A stretch of DNA of 64,000 nucleotides from Sagittula sp. P11 (GCF_002814095.1 NZ_CP021913.1:4036501-4100500); one strand, 5' to 3'. Positions 19,005 through 27,737 are shown, counted from the first letter of the stretch. The notes: a model not told the origin generated them from the sequence alone. Numbers and translations: made by a program.

Positions 19005-20674
19005 GCGGCTTTCGACCGTTTCGTTGTCTGTTCGCCGTAGAGCGCCGTCTTGAACGGCGCCATGCCGAGGCGGCGGTAGGCGGCGAGGAAGGTTTCATCC
19101 CTGTCCTCGCGGTGTTCGAGATAGGCGCCGACAAGGCGTTCGATGGCCGGGACGATCTCTTCGGCGGAGAAGCCGGGGCCGGTGCGTTCACCGAGCGCCA
19201 GGGTCTCCGTATGATCGCCGCCCAGGGTGATCTGATAGTTCTCCACCCCGGCGCGGTCCAGCCCGAGAATGCCGATGTGGCCCACGTGGTGGTGCCCGCA
19301 GGCGTTGATGCAGCCGGAGATCTTGATCTTCAGCTCGCCGATCTCGTGCTCCAGCTTCAGCTCGTCGAAGCGGGTCGCGATCTGCTGGGCGATGGGGATC
19401 GAGCGGGCGGTGGCCAGCGCGCAGTAGTCCATGCCTGGGCAGGCGATGATGTCGGAGACCAGCCCGATGTTCGCCGTGGCGAGGCCGTGCGCCTTCAACC
19501 GCGCGTGGATCGCGGGCAGGTCGGCCTTGTGGACATGCGGCAGGACGACGTTCTGCTCGTGCGAGATGCGCAGCTCGTCATGGCCGAAGTCACGGGCGAT
19601 GTCGGCCATGACGCGCATCTGTTCCGCCGTGGCGTCGCCGGGGGTCTCGCCATGCGCCTTCAGGCTGATCTGCGCGATGGCATAGCCTTCGGCGCGGTGC
19701 GGATGCAGGTTGGTGTCGGCCCAGGCGCGGAAGACCGGGTCCTTCGTGTAGTGGTCGTCGAAGGCCGAAACCGGGCGTTTCGCGAACGAAGGCGCGGCAA
19801 ACTGGGCCTTTATCGTCTCGAAAAGGGCCTGGTCGACGCCGGTGAAGGTCGGGCGGATGAGAGCATAGACCTCATCAACCCGGGCGCGGATGTCGTCGAT
19901 GCCGTGTTCGTGCACGGTGATCTTGATGCGCGACTTGTACTTGTTGTCGCGGCGGCCCAGCAGGTTCCAGACGGAGACAATGGCCTCCAGATAGGGCAGA
20001 AGATCGGCCATGGGCACGTGTTCCGCGATGGTCTTGCCGATCATCGGGGTGCGGCCCATGCCGCCGCCCACCACGACCTCTGCGCCCGCGACGCCGTCCT
20101 TTTCGTGCAGCCGAAGCCCGATATCGTGCGCCTTGATCACGGCGCGGTCGTTCGCGCTGCCGGTCACGGCGATCTTGAACTTGCGCGGCATGGCCTGGAA
20201 TTCCGGGTGGTCGGTGGACCACTGGCGGATCAGCTCGGCCACCGGGCGCGGGTCCATCACCTCGTCGGCAGCGGCGCCGGCGAAGTGGTCCGCGGTCACG
20301 TTGCGGATGGTGTTGCCCGAGGTCTGGATGGCGTGCATCTGCACCTCGGCCAGCGCGTCGAGCATGTCGGGAATGTCGCGCAGTTCCGGCCAGTTGTACT
20401 GGATGTTCTGGCGCGTGGTGAAGTGGCCGTAGCCCTTGTCATACTGCTCGGCCAGGTCGGCGAGGCGGTCCATCTGCCGGCTGGAGAGCGTGCCGTAGGG
20501 GATCGCCACCCGCAGCATGTAGGCGTGCAGTTGCAGGTAGAGGCCGTTCATCAGGCGGAACGGCTTGAACTCGTCCTCGGTCAGCGAGCCGTCGATGCGG
20601 CGCTCGACCTGCTGGCGGAACTGGCGGTTGCGCTCGGTGACGAAGGCGTGGTCGAAGTCGGAATAGCTGTACAT
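19001..20674 (-). CDS. Ferredoxin-type nitrite/sulfite reductase
   Basis: A 557-residue siroheme/[4Fe-4S] reductase. The cluster and siroheme are held by Cys412-x5-Cys418 and Cys455-x3-Cys459 (GCINACGHH). Two ferredoxin-like half-domains repeat in the order normal for CysI/NirA. In this operon it most probably reduces sulfite to sulfide (six electrons); nitrite reduction by the same fold cannot be excluded. AAAGGA precedes the ATG at 20674. It is flanked by DUF2849 upstream and coupled to cysH downstream. Confidence 0.9.
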   Translation of the reverse strand: MYSYSDFDHAFVTERNRQFRQQVERRIDGSLTEDEFKPFRLMNGLYLQLHAYMLRVAIPYGTLSSRQMDRLADLAEQYDKGYGHFTTRQNIQYNWPELRDIPDMLDALAEVQMHAIQTSGNTIRNVTADHFAGAAADEVMDPRPVAELIRQWSTDHPEFQAMPRKFKIAVTGSANDRAVIKAHDIGLRLHEKDGVAGAEVVVGGGMGRTPMIGKTIAEHVPMADLLPYLEAIVSVWNLLGRRDNKYKSRIKITVHEHGIDDIRARVDEVYALIRPTFTGVDQALFETIKAQFAAPSFAKRPVSAFDDHYTKDPVFRAWADTNLHPHRAEGYAIAQISLKAHGETPGDATAEQMRVMADIARDFGHDELRISHEQNVVLPHVHKADLPAIHARLKAHGLATANIGLVSDIIACPGMDYCALATARSIPIAQQIATRFDELKLEHEIGELKIKISGCINACGHHHVGHIGILGLDRAGVENYQITLGGDHTETLALGERTGPGFSAEEIVPAIERLVGAYLEHREDRDETFLAAYRRLGMAPFKTALYGEQTTKRSKAA

Positions 20675-20735
20675 CGTGTCGTCCTTTCGGGGCTGCGGAT
20701 TTCCGTGGAAAACCGGGCCCTTGTAGAAATCGGCG

Positions 20736-21035
20736 TCAGAGGTCGGCCTGCTTGCCGTGCGCGTAGTTGGAGGGTCCGGTGCGGCGGAACTCCTCGCGGA
20801 AGTGGGTGGGCTCAGGGCCGTCTTCGCCCTCGGCCACGTCGGCGAGGTAGACGCCGACGATCTCGGACTGGCGGACGGAGGCCTCCACCAGCCGGAGCTG
20901 GGCGTGCGCCTCGTCGGTCAGGACCTCCGCCTCGGACAGGCGCGGCGACCAGTCGTCGTTGGCGGTGAGGTAGACCACCTCGCCCGAGAGCAGCGCATTG
21001 GCGGTGACGACCTTGGGGGTGAATTCGCGGGGCAT
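20736..21035 (-). CDS. DUF2849 protein
   Basis: A 99-residue protein of family DUF2849, conserved between cysG and the sulfite reductase in alphaproteobacteria. No catalytic residues are known; the N-terminal half (VVTANALLSGEVVYLTA) is beta-rich. Its ATG shares one base with the cysG stop (TGATG), so translation is coupled. A role in siroheme delivery or reductase assembly is a guess from context. Confidence 0.85.
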   Translation of the reverse strand: MPREFTPKVVTANALLSGEVVYLTANDDWSPRLSEAEVLTDEAHAQLRLVEASVRQSEIVGVYLADVAEGEDGPEPTHFREEFRRTGPSNYAHGKQADL

Positions 21036-22447
21036 CAGGAGACCTCCTGCTGGCGGGATGGGACGGCCGTCAGGCCGGAAGACTGAAGGGTGGGCAGTGC
21101 GTCGCGCGGGGCGAGCCCGTAGAGGATCAGGGCGGGGCCGTCGGGACAGTCGTCCAGATCGGCGGAGAGCGTGGCGAGGGCCGAGGCGATCACCGCCTGG
21201 TCCCCGCGCGAGGCATTGGCGACCACGGTCACCGGCGTGTCGGCGGCGGCGCCGTGCATCAGCAGGCGGCCCTGCAGGAAGCGCGCGGCGCGCTTGCCCA
21301 TGTAGATCGCGGCGACCTGGTCGGGGGCGGCCAGCGTGCGCCAGTCGTGGTCGGCGAAACCTTCGGTGTCATGCGCGGTCATCAGCCGGACAGAGGCGTT
21401 GCGGCCGCGCTTTGTCAGGCTCTGGCCGATGGCGGCGACGGCGGCGGAGGCCGCGGTGATGCCCGGCACGATCTCGTAGCCGATGCCATGCGCGGCCAGC
21501 GTGTCGATTTCCTCGTCGAGGCGGGCGAAGAGGGTCGGATCGCCGCCCTTCAGCCGCACGATCTGCGCGCCGGTCGCGGCGTGTTCCACGAGCAGGGCGT
21601 TGATCGTTTCCTGCGGGGTCGAGGGGCCGAAGCCGGTCTTGCCGACCTCGATCATCGTGGCCTCGCGGCGGGCGAGTTCGAGGATCGGCTGCGGGGCGAG
21701 CCGGTCGTAGAGCACCACGTCGGCCTCGTCGAGCAGGCGGCGCGCCTTCAGCGTCAGGAGGTCCGGGTCGCCGGGACCGGAGCCCACGAAGGAGACGAAG
21801 CCCGCGCGGGCCGGACGGTCGAGATGCGCGTCGAGGAGGTCGTTCAGGGCCTCCTGGGTTGCGTCCTCGCCCTGCGCGTAGGCGCGGGGGCCCGCGGCGA
21901 AGAACCAGTCGCGCCAGAAGTCGCGGCGCGCGCGGCCGTGGGGGAGCGCCTCTGCCATCTTGCGGAAACCGCTGGCGATGCGCGCGAGCGGGCCGGTGGC
22001 GGTGGGGAGGTGTTCCTCCAGATGGGCCTTGATGGCGCGGGCGAGCACGGGGGCGGTGCCTTCGGTCCCGATGGCGACGGTCACGGGGTCGCGGTCGACG
22101 ATCGCGGGGGTGATGAAAGCGCTATCGTCAAGGTTGTCGACGATGTTAACAAGGACGCCAGCGGCGCGCGCGAGGGTTGCGGTGCGGGCGTCGGTTTCGG
22201 TGTCTTCGTCGGCGGCATAGGCGAGGGCGGCACCGTCGAGGTCGCCGTCGCGGAGCGGGCGGCGGTGCAGGGTGAGGCGGCCTTCGGCGGCCCAGCCCTC
22301 GATCTCGGGCGCGGGGAGGGAGGAGAAGACATGCAGTGCGGCCTCGGTCTTCATCAGCAGGCGCAGCTTGGCAAGTGCGGCGTCGCCGCCGCCGGAGAGG
22401 ACGACGCGCGTGTCGCGCAGCGCGAGGAAGATCGGGAAGTGACGCAT
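21035..22447 (-). CDS. cysG: Siroheme synthase CysG
   Basis: A 470-residue multifunctional enzyme. The N-terminal ~200 residues are the NAD-dependent precorrin-2 dehydrogenase / sirohydrochlorin ferrochelatase half (nucleotide site LSGGGDAALAK). The C-terminal half is the SAM-dependent uroporphyrinogen III methyltransferase (VGSGPGDPDLLTLKA near its start, and RLKGGDP). Together they turn uroporphyrinogen III into siroheme for the neighbouring reductase. ATG 22447 is preferred over 22474 because it has AAAAGAGGT upstream and begins the family's MRHFPIFLALRD. It is the first gene of the sulfur operon, divergent from an Lrp-type regulator. Confidence 0.94.
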   Translation of the reverse strand: MRHFPIFLALRDTRVVLSGGGDAALAKLRLLMKTEAALHVFSSLPAPEIEGWAAEGRLTLHRRPLRDGDLDGAALAYAADEDTETDARTATLARAAGVLVNIVDNLDDSAFITPAIVDRDPVTVAIGTEGTAPVLARAIKAHLEEHLPTATGPLARIASGFRKMAEALPHGRARRDFWRDWFFAAGPRAYAQGEDATQEALNDLLDAHLDRPARAGFVSFVGSGPGDPDLLTLKARRLLDEADVVLYDRLAPQPILELARREATMIEVGKTGFGPSTPQETINALLVEHAATGAQIVRLKGGDPTLFARLDEEIDTLAAHGIGYEIVPGITAASAAVAAIGQSLTKRGRNASVRLMTAHDTEGFADHDWRTLAAPDQVAAIYMGKRAARFLQGRLLMHGAAADTPVTVVANASRGDQAVIASALATLSADLDDCPDGPALILYGLAPRDALPTLQSSGLTAVPSRQQEVS

Positions 22448-22476
22448 GACGGACCTCTTTTGACTCCGTCTCAATA

Positions 22477-22491
22477 TAGGAAATTATCCTG
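22477..22491. promoter_or_regulatory. Lrp-like operator between cysG and asnC-type gene
   Basis: The 15-base palindromic site TAGGAAATTATCCTG matches 13 of 15 positions of the E. coli Lrp consensus (YAGHAWATTWTDCTR). It sits 30 bases before the cysG start in the shared divergent promoter region, which suggests that the adjacent Lrp/AsnC protein controls both directions. Confidence 0.6.
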
Positions 22492-22588
22492 CGGCGGGGC
22501 TATGCCCTTGTCTGAATAAGGAAGTTTGTTCTACCTTCTGAGACTGAAAGGAGCCGTGTTTCGGATTTCGCGGCAAAAAGGGAAAACG

Positions 22589-23044
22589 ATGAAGATCGAC
22601 GATACAGACCGGAAAATCCTTGTGCAGTTGCAGCGTGACGCGAGCCAGTCGCTGGACGAGATTGCCAAGGCGGTGGGGTCCTCGAAGACCCCGGTCTGGA
22701 ACCGGATTCGCAAGATGAAGGAGGCCGGGGTGATCGGCGCGCAGACCGTGCTGCTGGATGCCGATGCGCTTGGGTTCGAGGCGTGTTTCTTCGTGCTGAT
22801 CCGCACGTCGGAGCACGAGGCGGAGTGGCAGCGGCGGTTCCTCAAGGCCCTGCAGGAGCGCCCGGAGGTGCAGGAGGCGCACCGCCTGGCGGGCGACATC
22901 GACTACATCCTGAAGGTGAGGGTGAAGAACGCGCGGGCCTATGACGCCTTCTACCAGGCGTTGATCTCGGAGGTGAAGGTGCACAACGTAACGGCGCTTT
23001 TGTCGATGGAGGAGATCAAGGCGACGGTGGCGCTGCCCCTGTAG
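22589..23044 (+). CDS. Lrp/AsnC family transcriptional regulator
   Basis: A 151-residue regulator with an N-terminal winged helix-turn-helix (IDDTDRKILVQLQRDASQSL and SSKTPVWNRIRKMKEAGVI) and a C-terminal RAM ligand-sensing domain. Its position, divergent from the sulfur-assimilation operon with an Lrp-like palindrome between, suggests that it senses a sulfur amino acid or related metabolite and regulates cysG onward. The ligand is unknown. AAAAAGGG precedes the ATG at 22589. Confidence 0.9.
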   Translation: MKIDDTDRKILVQLQRDASQSLDEIAKAVGSSKTPVWNRIRKMKEAGVIGAQTVLLDADALGFEACFFVLIRTSEHEAEWQRRFLKALQERPEVQEAHRLAGDIDYILKVRVKNARAYDAFYQALISEVKVHNVTALLSMEEIKATVALPL

Positions 23045-23079
23045 GCGTGACCCGATTGTGTGCTGCGCACGCAGGTTCA

Positions 23080-23160
23080 GCGCGCTGCGCGCGCCTGTCG
23101 GTTCCTGCGCGCTGCGCGCGTTTGGCAGTTCTTGCGCGCTGCGCGCGCGGGTGCCTTCGG
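23080..23160. repeat. Three tandem 27-base repeats
   Basis: GCGCGCTGCGCGCG begins at 23080, 23107 and 23134, exactly 27 bases apart, with partly conserved spacers (TGTCGGTTCC / TTGGCAGTTC). They lie between the Lrp-type gene and dispersed repeat copy B. Confidence 0.8.
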
Positions 23161-23185
23161 CGGAGTATTTTCAAAGCGGAGAAAC
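23151..23185 (+). repeat. Dispersed intergenic repeat, copy B
   Basis: GTGCCTTCGGCGGAGTATTT followed by a degenerate tail ending GGAGAAAC. It lies 3' of the Lrp/AsnC gene on the same strand. Compare copies A, C, D and E. Confidence 0.65.
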
Positions 23186-23232
23186 ATGGGGTCCGTCCCA
23201 TGGCCCGGCGTGTCGTGGGCGGTGGCGGGGGG

Positions 23233-24405
23233 CTACCAGGCGGCGCGGAGCGCCTCCAGCCCGTGGAAATGGTAGAGGTTGGCGTAGCGCGGCGGTTCCG
23301 CGAGGCGGAGGCCGGGCAGGCGCTGCATGAGGATCGGCAGGGCGATCGACATTTCCAGCCGGGCGAGCGGGGCGCCGACGCAGAAGTGCAGCCCGCCGCC
23401 GAAGCCGGTGTGGGTTGCAGGCGGGCGGGCGGGGTCGAAGGTCGCAGGATCCGGCCACGTCGCCGGGTCGCGGTTCGCCGCCGCGAGCAGCAGCGCCACG
23501 CTGTCGCCGCGCCGGAAGGTATGGCCGAAGACCTCGACCTCTTCGTAGGCCATCCGGGTGAACATGTGCAGCGGCGGGTCGAAGCGGAGGATCTCCTCGA
23601 CGGTGCGGTCGGCGGTCTCCGGCGCGATCGGGACGTTCTCTTCGAGGAGGGCCTTGATGCCGTTGCCGAGGCTGTGGACCGTCGCCTCGTGGCCCGCGTT
23701 CAGGAGCAGGATCACCGTGGCGGTCAGTTCCCCGGTCGAGAGGCGGCTGCCTTCGGCCTCCGCCTCAACCAGCCGTGTCAGCAGGTCGTCCTCGGGGTGC
23801 CTGCGGCGGTGGGCCACGAGGTCGGCGAGGAAGGCCTGGAAGTCGGAGGCGGCGCGGGCGGCGGCGTCCTCAACCGCGCGGTCGCGGCGGGCCTGGTACA
23901 TGGCGACCATGGCGTTGGACCAGTCGAGAAGCTGCGGCGCGTGCGACTCGGGCACGCCCAGAAGGCGGCAGATGACGATCACCGGCAGGGGCTGGCAGAA
24001 GGCCGGCAGGAGGTCGGCGCCGCCTGCGGGCAGGGCGTCGATCAGTTCGTGGGTGAGGGAGGTTATGTCGTCGCGCATCGCGGCGATCCGGCCGGAGGTG
24101 AAGGCGCGCAGCACCAGCCCGCGCAGGCGCGTGTGGCGGGGCGGCTCGAGCTCCAGCATGGAGTGCGCCTCGATCGCGTAGAAGGGGGCGAGGTGTTCGG
24201 GGATCGGCGGCGCGAGATCGGCGGGGACCTCGCGTCCGAACCGGCGGTCCTTCAGCAACGCCTGCACCGCGCGGTGCGAGACGGCGCAGGGCATGCCGTA
24301 GTCCTCCCACCATGCAAGGTCGCCGCCGTTGCGCAGGCGGTCGTAGAACGGGTAGGGGTTCTGGACGAAGTCGGGGTCGGTGGGGGATTGTGAGAGGCGC
24401 AGCAT
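23233..24405 (-). CDS. Cytochrome P450
   Basis: A 390-residue soluble bacterial P450. The heme-thiolate loop is FGGGLHFCVGAPLAR with Cys342. The I-helix oxygen-activation motif is AGHEAT (237-242), the E-x-x-R pair is EEILR (270s), and the substrate helix regions look normal. It needs ferredoxin and ferredoxin reductase partners, none of which is encoded next to it. The substrate is unknown. ATG 24405 gives the usual short N-terminus; the open frame upstream is not P450-like. It is divergent from dctB with only 56 bases between. Confidence 0.92.
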   Translation of the reverse strand: MLRLSQSPTDPDFVQNPYPFYDRLRNGGDLAWWEDYGMPCAVSHRAVQALLKDRRFGREVPADLAPPIPEHLAPFYAIEAHSMLELEPPRHTRLRGLVLRAFTSGRIAAMRDDITSLTHELIDALPAGGADLLPAFCQPLPVIVICRLLGVPESHAPQLLDWSNAMVAMYQARRDRAVEDAAARAASDFQAFLADLVAHRRRHPEDDLLTRLVEAEAEGSRLSTGELTATVILLLNAGHEATVHSLGNGIKALLEENVPIAPETADRTVEEILRFDPPLHMFTRMAYEEVEVFGHTFRRGDSVALLLAAANRDPATWPDPATFDPARPPATHTGFGGGLHFCVGAPLARLEMSIALPILMQRLPGLRLAEPPRYANLYHFHGLEALRAAW

Positions 24406-24461
24406 GCGCGGACAATCGTCCGGCGCGGCGCGCTTGGCAAGGGGCGGCTGAAGGGGAACGG

Positions 24462-26213
24462 ATGACGAGGCGGCATCACCGGATCTGGACGGTTCTGGCC
24501 TTCCTTGCGGGGGTGGCCGGGCTGTCCTACGGCGTGTGGTCCTATGCCTACGGGCAGGCGCTGGAACAGGTGCGTGCGCGCGGCGAGGCGGACCTTGCGC
24601 TGGCGGCGGACCGGCTGGTGACCGGGCTCTTGCGGTACAGGGCGGCGGCGGTGCTGCTGGCCGATCATCCGGTGCTGGAGGCCCTGCACGACGAAGGCGT
24701 GAGCGGCGGCGCGGCGGCGCGGCGGGCCATGGTCTTCCTGCAGCGCAGCGCCGACCGGACGGGCGCGGCGCTGGCCTTCTACGCCGACGCGGAGGGGCGG
24801 GTGCTGGCCGCGACACAGGGCGACGTGCCCCGCGATTTTGCCCGGGCGGACTGGTTCCGCCGCGCGCTGGACGGGGCGCTGGGGGCGGGCGCGCGGGTGG
24901 CGCGGGACGAATCGCAGCGGCTTTTCGTGCATGCGGCGCCGTCCTTCGGGGCGGACGGACGGGTGCAGGGTGTGCTGGTCATGGTGGTCGACCTCGAAGG
25001 GATCGAGGGCGAATGGCGTGGGTCGCGCCCTTCCGTGTTCTTTACCGACAGTGCCGGCGACATCCTGGTGACCAACCGTTCGGAGCTCTTGTTCTGGCAA
25101 CTGGCGCCGGAGGCGGTGATCCGTCCGGACGGCGGCGTGGCGGAGGTCACGCGGCGCTTTGTCGGCGGGTACGAGATCTGGCGGCAGGCGCTGTCGCCCT
25201 ACGTGCCGGAACGCGGGCTGCACCTGGTCCAGCCCTTGCCGGTGGTGGGGTTGACGGGCGAGGCGCTGGTGGACGTGGGCCCGGCGCGCAGGCTTGCGGC
25301 CTTGCAGGTGGCGGTTGTGGCGATCCTCTGCCTCGGTTTCGGGGCGGTGCTGTTCCTGCTGGCGGAGCGGCGGCGCGTGCTGACGGAGGCGAACACGGCG
25401 CTGGAGGTCCGGGTGCGGGCGCGCACGCTGGAGCTGGAGGAGGCTAACACCGCCCTGCGTCACGAGGTACGCGAGCGGCAGGAGGCGGAGGCGGCTTTGC
25501 GGCGGGCGCAGGCGGACCTCGTTCAGGCGGGGAAGCTGTCGGCGCTGGGGCAGATGTCGGCCGGGATCAGCCACGAACTGAACCAGCCGCTGATGGCGAT
25601 CCGGCAGTTCGCGGAGAATGGCGGCGCGTTCCTCGACAAGGGGCAACCGGAGCGGGCGGCGGAGAACCTGTCGCGGATCGCCGCGCTGGCGGGGCGGGCG
25701 GCGCGGATCATCCGCAACCTGCGCGCCTTTGCCCGCAACGAGAGCGAGCCGATGGGCCGTGTCGACCTCTGCGCGGTGATCGACGAGGCGGTGGAGCTGA
25801 CCGAGACACGGCTGGAGGCGGAAGGCGTCGAGGTGGCCTGGGACCGTCCGGGCGGGGCGCTTTATGCCATCGGCGGCGAGGTGCGGCTGGGGCAGGTCTT
25901 TGTCAACCTGATCAACAATGCCGCCGACGCCATGGCCGGTCAGGCGGTAAAGAGGATCGCGATCCGGGTGGAGGCGGGCGAGCGGCTGGTGGTCCGGGTG
26001 CGCGACACCGGGCCGGGCATCGCCGATCCGGAGAAGGTGTTCGAGCCGTTCTATTCCACCAAGGAGGTGGGCGGCGGCATGGGGCTTGGCCTGTCGATTT
26101 CCTACGGGCTGGTGCAGAGCTTTGGCGGCAACATCCGCGGCCGGAACATCGCCGGGGGCGGGGCGGAGTTCGAGGTGGAACTGGACCGCTGGCAGGCGGA
26201 GGCCGCGGCGTGA
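24462..26213 (+). CDS. dctB: C4-dicarboxylate sensor histidine kinase DctB
   Basis: A 583-residue kinase with two membrane helices (about 9-28 and 280-301) bracketing a periplasmic PAS-like dicarboxylate sensor domain. A coiled-coil linker (~305-350) and the phosphoacceptor region SHELNQPLMAIRQF (His371) follow. The ATPase domain has N (LINNAADAM), G1 (DTGPGI) and G2 (GMGLGLSIS) boxes. This domain order is that of DctB, which senses succinate, malate or fumarate and phosphorylates DctD. AAGGGGAA precedes ATG 24462. Its partner dctD lies 100 bases downstream. Confidence 0.92.
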   Translation: MTRRHHRIWTVLAFLAGVAGLSYGVWSYAYGQALEQVRARGEADLALAADRLVTGLLRYRAAAVLLADHPVLEALHDEGVSGGAAARRAMVFLQRSADRTGAALAFYADAEGRVLAATQGDVPRDFARADWFRRALDGALGAGARVARDESQRLFVHAAPSFGADGRVQGVLVMVVDLEGIEGEWRGSRPSVFFTDSAGDILVTNRSELLFWQLAPEAVIRPDGGVAEVTRRFVGGYEIWRQALSPYVPERGLHLVQPLPVVGLTGEALVDVGPARRLAALQVAVVAILCLGFGAVLFLLAERRRVLTEANTALEVRVRARTLELEEANTALRHEVRERQEAEAALRRAQADLVQAGKLSALGQMSAGISHELNQPLMAIRQFAENGGAFLDKGQPERAAENLSRIAALAGRAARIIRNLRAFARNESEPMGRVDLCAVIDEAVELTETRLEAEGVEVAWDRPGGALYAIGGEVRLGQVFVNLINNAADAMAGQAVKRIAIRVEAGERLVVRVRDTGPGIADPEKVFEPFYSTKEVGGGMGLGLSISYGLVQSFGGNIRGRNIAGGGAEFEVELDRWQAEAAA

Positions 26214-26313
26214 CGGGGTCCGGCGCTCCTGCGCCTGTGGCGCATGTCGCCCCGCCCGCCGTCCCGCTAAGGGGTGCACACGCCATGGGCCGGGCGATGA
26301 AACGGGGGACGGC

Positions 26314-27546
26314 ATGATCTGCAAGGTGCTTCTGGTCGACGACGATCTGGCCGTGCGCGAGGCGTTGGGGCAGACGCTGGAGCTGAACGATTTCGAGCCG
26401 GTGACGGCAGGGTCCTTCGTGGAGGCCAAGGACCTGATCGGGCCGTCCTTTTCGGGCGTGGTGGTGTCGGACATCCGGATGCCCGGGCGCGACGGGTTCC
26501 ACCTGCTGGATTACGCGCAGGGCCGCGATCCGGAGCTGCCGGTGATCCTGCTGACCGGCGAGGGCGACATTCCCATGGCGGTCAGGGCGATGTCGCAGGG
26601 CGCCTTCGGGTTCCTCGAAAAACCCTGCAGCCCGGCGGAACTGGCGGGGCTGGTGCGGCGGGCGCTGAAGACGCGGGAGATGGTGCTGGACAACCGGCGG
26701 ATGAAGGCGCAGCTCGAGGCCGGGGATCCTGCCGCACGGATGATCTTTGGCCTGTCTGAGCCCGTAACGCGGCTGCGGGAGCAGGTGCGCACCGCGGCGC
26801 GCGCCGGGACGGAGGCGCTTGTGCGCGGGGCGCCGGGGTCGGGCATCTCGAAGGTGGCGGAGGTGGTGCACCTGAGCTCGGTCCAGTCGAAGGGGCCGTT
26901 CGTGAAGCGCGCGGCCGCGGGGCTCGACCGCGCCGGGTTCGAGGCGGCCTGGGAGGCGGCGCAGGGCGGCGCGCTGTTCCTCGACGAGATCGGGGTGCTG
27001 CCCGAGGACACGCAGCTTGCGCTGACCGACGCGCTGGAACGGGGCGGGGCGCGGCTGATCGCGGGGACGACGCAGGACCTGAAGCATATGGTCGCGGAGG
27101 GTCGGCTGTCAGCCGACCTGTATTACCGGCTGGACGTGGCGCAGGTGCGCATCCCGTCGCTTGCGGAGCGCCCCGAGGACATTCCGGTGCTGTTCCGGCA
27201 TTACGTGGCGCAGGCCGCCGAGCAGGCGGGCATCCAGCCGCCCGAGATCACGCCGGAGCACGAGGCGGGCCTGATGGCGCAGGACTGGCCGGGCAACGCG
27301 CGGTCGCTGATGTCGGCGGCCATGCGGTTCGTTCTGGGCATGCCGGAGGAACTGTCGAAGACCAGCGAGATGGGGCTCGCCGAGCAGATGGCGCAGGTCG
27401 AGCGGTCGCTTCTGGTGGCGGCCCTCGGGCGGCACAACGGCGTGGCGGCGGAGGCCGCGAAGGCGCTGAAACTGCCGCGCAAGACGATGTACGACAAGCT
27501 GGCGAAATACGGGCTGAAGCCGGAGGCCTTCCGGCGGGAGGGGTGA
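26314..27546 (+). CDS. dctD: DctD-like response regulator with degenerate AAA domain
   Basis: A 410-residue regulator that receives phosphate from DctB and controls dctPQM. The receiver domain has the phosphoacceptor Asp53 (VVSDIRMPG). The central AAA+ region keeps Walker B (GALFLDEI, 219-226) and the arginine-finger region (LYYRLDV). Walker A is broken (GAPGSGIS, 172-179, no lysine), and the stretch that should hold the GAFTGA loop contacting sigma-54 is missing. A Fis-type helix-turn-helix closes the protein (GVAAEAAKALKLPRKTMYDKL). A sigma-70 mode of activation is therefore more likely, as in the precedent of Rhodobacter capsulatus NtrC. No strong SD is visible upstream of ATG 26314. Confidence 0.85.
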   Translation: MICKVLLVDDDLAVREALGQTLELNDFEPVTAGSFVEAKDLIGPSFSGVVVSDIRMPGRDGFHLLDYAQGRDPELPVILLTGEGDIPMAVRAMSQGAFGFLEKPCSPAELAGLVRRALKTREMVLDNRRMKAQLEAGDPAARMIFGLSEPVTRLREQVRTAARAGTEALVRGAPGSGISKVAEVVHLSSVQSKGPFVKRAAAGLDRAGFEAAWEAAQGGALFLDEIGVLPEDTQLALTDALERGGARLIAGTTQDLKHMVAEGRLSADLYYRLDVAQVRIPSLAERPEDIPVLFRHYVAQAAEQAGIQPPEITPEHEAGLMAQDWPGNARSLMSAAMRFVLGMPEELSKTSEMGLAEQMAQVERSLLVAALGRHNGVAAEAAKALKLPRKTMYDKLAKYGLKPEAFRREG

Positions 27547-27564
27547 CGGGCCTTGGGTGGCTTT

Positions 27565-27587
27565 CAGGTATTTTTGTCAAGATGAAG
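27565..27587 (+). repeat. Dispersed intergenic repeat, copy C
   Basis: CAGGTATTTTTGTCAAGATG with AAG following, 19 bases after the dctD stop codon and on the same strand. Confidence 0.65.
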
Positions 27588-27685
27588 GGTGGGGGCGTGC
27601 GCCGTCCCTTGCGTGGCGTTTGGGGGACCGAGGTTTCCGGGTGCGGTTCGAATCGCGGGGGTGCGGGCGCGAATCGGGGGCGGCG

Positions 27686-27737
27686 CTTGTGCGGATTTCC
27701 GCACAAGCCGCGCTAACGGGCGTGCGGGAATCCGCAC
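27686..27737. promoter_or_regulatory. Paired palindromes upstream of dctP
   Basis: The first is a perfect palindrome with 10-base arms (CTTGTGCGGA and TCCGCACAAG, 2-base centre, 27686-27707). The second (27722-27737) shares the core GTGCGGNNNTCCGCAC. Their centres are 33 bases apart, about three helical turns, and they lie ~200-250 bases before the dctP ATG. This is the layout of twin enhancer sites for a DctD/NtrC-type dimer. Confidence 0.75.

Noticed and set aside
23058-23330. Short open frames with repeated ALRA-type peptides after the Lrp-type gene.
   Set aside because: The repeats come from the 27-base tandem DNA repeats, whose period is a multiple of three. They overlap the 3' end of the P450 gene and lack start signals.
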